Assembly: GCA_047974805.1 (NCBI GenBank)
Contig: JBKECS010000082.1
Coordinates: 1-31,618 of the forward strand
Source: JAJXUB01 sp047974805
GTDB lineage: Bacteria; Actinomycetota; Actinomycetes; Actinomycetales; Dermatophilaceae
DNA: 31,618 nt
Reading direction: 5' to 3'
The notes beneath the pieces were generated by a model. It did not search any database. It was not told the DNA's origin and saw only the letters and a program-made list of their open reading frames with translations. Positions 31,328 through 31,618 of the stretch are shown in pieces. The position numbers were made by a program, and so were the translations under genes. The stretch's first letter is position 1; the number at the start of each line of letters is the position of its first letter.

Positions 31328-31618
31328 CCACCGCGCTCGTCATCGTCGCCTTCCTGGCGGCATACCTCCTTATTGCCACCGAACGCATCCACCGCGTGGC
31401 TGCTGCCCTCCTCGGCGCCGCAGCCATGGTCATTCTCGGCGTGGCCGACGCCGACACCGCGTTCTTCTCCCACGAAACCGGGATCGACTGGAACGTTATC
31501 TTCCTTCTCCTGGGGATGATGATCATCGTCAGCGTCATCCGAACCACGGGCGTGTTCGAATTCCTCGCCATCTGGGCGGCCAAACGCGCCCGAGGCCGGC
31601 CGTTCGTCGTCATGACCA
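31324..31618 (+). CDS. Ion-transporter-superfamily permease (ArsB/NhaD or SLC13-like), N-terminal part
   Basis: The first 98 codons of a multi-pass membrane protein cut by the right edge. Predicted helices are ALVIVAFLAAYLLIAT, RVAAALLGAAAMVILGVA, and WNVIFLLLGMMIIVSVI, then GVFEFLAIWAAKRARG. The block 'DW..I.LLLGMMIIV...TGVFE.LA...A' is characteristic of the ArsB/NhaD branch, which covers arsenite, Na+/H+ and dicarboxylate carriers. Substrate cannot be chosen from this fragment. The GTG at 31324 overlaps the CBS gene stop. Confidence 0.85.
   Translation, partial: MTTALVIVAFLAAYLLIATERIHRVAAALLGAAAMVILGVADADTAFFSHETGIDWNVIFLLLGMMIIVSVIRTTGVFEFLAIWAAKRARGRPFVVMT

Larger units (their letters stand above)
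1431..31365. repeat. Dispersed heptamer GTATGCC / GGCATAC, about 32 copies
   Basis: Counted by eye: 17 copies as GTATGCC on plus (first at 1983, last at 29980) and 15 as GGCATAC (first at 1431, last at 31359). Nearly all are inside genes. They are spaced irregularly, about one per kilobase, with the longest empty stretch at about 8461-11623. This is a short over-represented word, not a mobile repeat. Confidence 0.7.

Overview
The window is a G+C-rich (roughly two-thirds G+C by eye), densely packed stretch of chromosome from an actinobacterium. The evidence is the gene set: PriA instead of HisA, mycothiol genes (mshA, mshB), the glnA2-glnE pair, polyphosphate glucokinase, a DUF3052 protein beside AhpE, a homodimeric AceE pyruvate dehydrogenase, and the RNase H/phosphatase - zinc-ribbon - Nif3 trio. 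As I remember it, several of these lie near each other in Mycobacterium tuberculosis (the Rv2221c-Rv2241 neighbourhood). The genes are arranged differently here, and an order such as Micrococcales is more likely, but I cannot fix the genus. There is no prophage, insertion sequence, CRISPR array or secondary-metabolite cluster. This is core genome.

Left to right. 1-4883 (minus): histidine operon hisD-hisC-hisB-(unknown gene)-hisH-priA, tightly coupled, with priA cut by the window edge. 4989-9372 (minus): glutamine synthetase glnA2 and the adenylyltransferase glnE. 9409-11468 (minus): mshA and mshB for mycothiol. 11495-15087: panB, a methyltransferase, map and ppgK on plus, with a 70-residue gene divergent from map. 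15122-17659 (minus): an RNB-family exoribonuclease, then RNase P RNA (rnpB), whose 5' end overlaps the exonuclease stop codon, then an MBL-fold hydrolase. 17686-18450: yaaA on plus. 18631-20228 (minus): rhodanese and metZ. 20294-22949 (minus): Nif3-like, zinc-ribbon coiled-coil and RNase H/phosphatase genes. 22950-23696: the only large stretch without a confident gene, next to tRNA-Val. 23857-26942 (minus): ahpE, DUF3052 and two membrane PH-domain proteins. 26980-31618 (plus): fdhD, aceE, a CBS-domain protein and the start of an ion-transporter-superfamily permease.

Two window-wide patterns stand out. First, many start codons follow a TANNNT -10 element after only 6-7 bases, the layout of leaderless transcripts. 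This settles several start sites, and it lets divergent genes share intergenic regions of 16-37 bp. Second, the heptamer GTATGCC / GGCATAC occurs about 32 times, roughly eight times the number base composition predicts, in both orientations and mostly inside genes. I see no clearly new biological system. The best leads are this heptamer, the unknown gene inside the his operon, the rnpB overlap, the compact divergent promoters and the degraded-looking region beside tRNA-Val.
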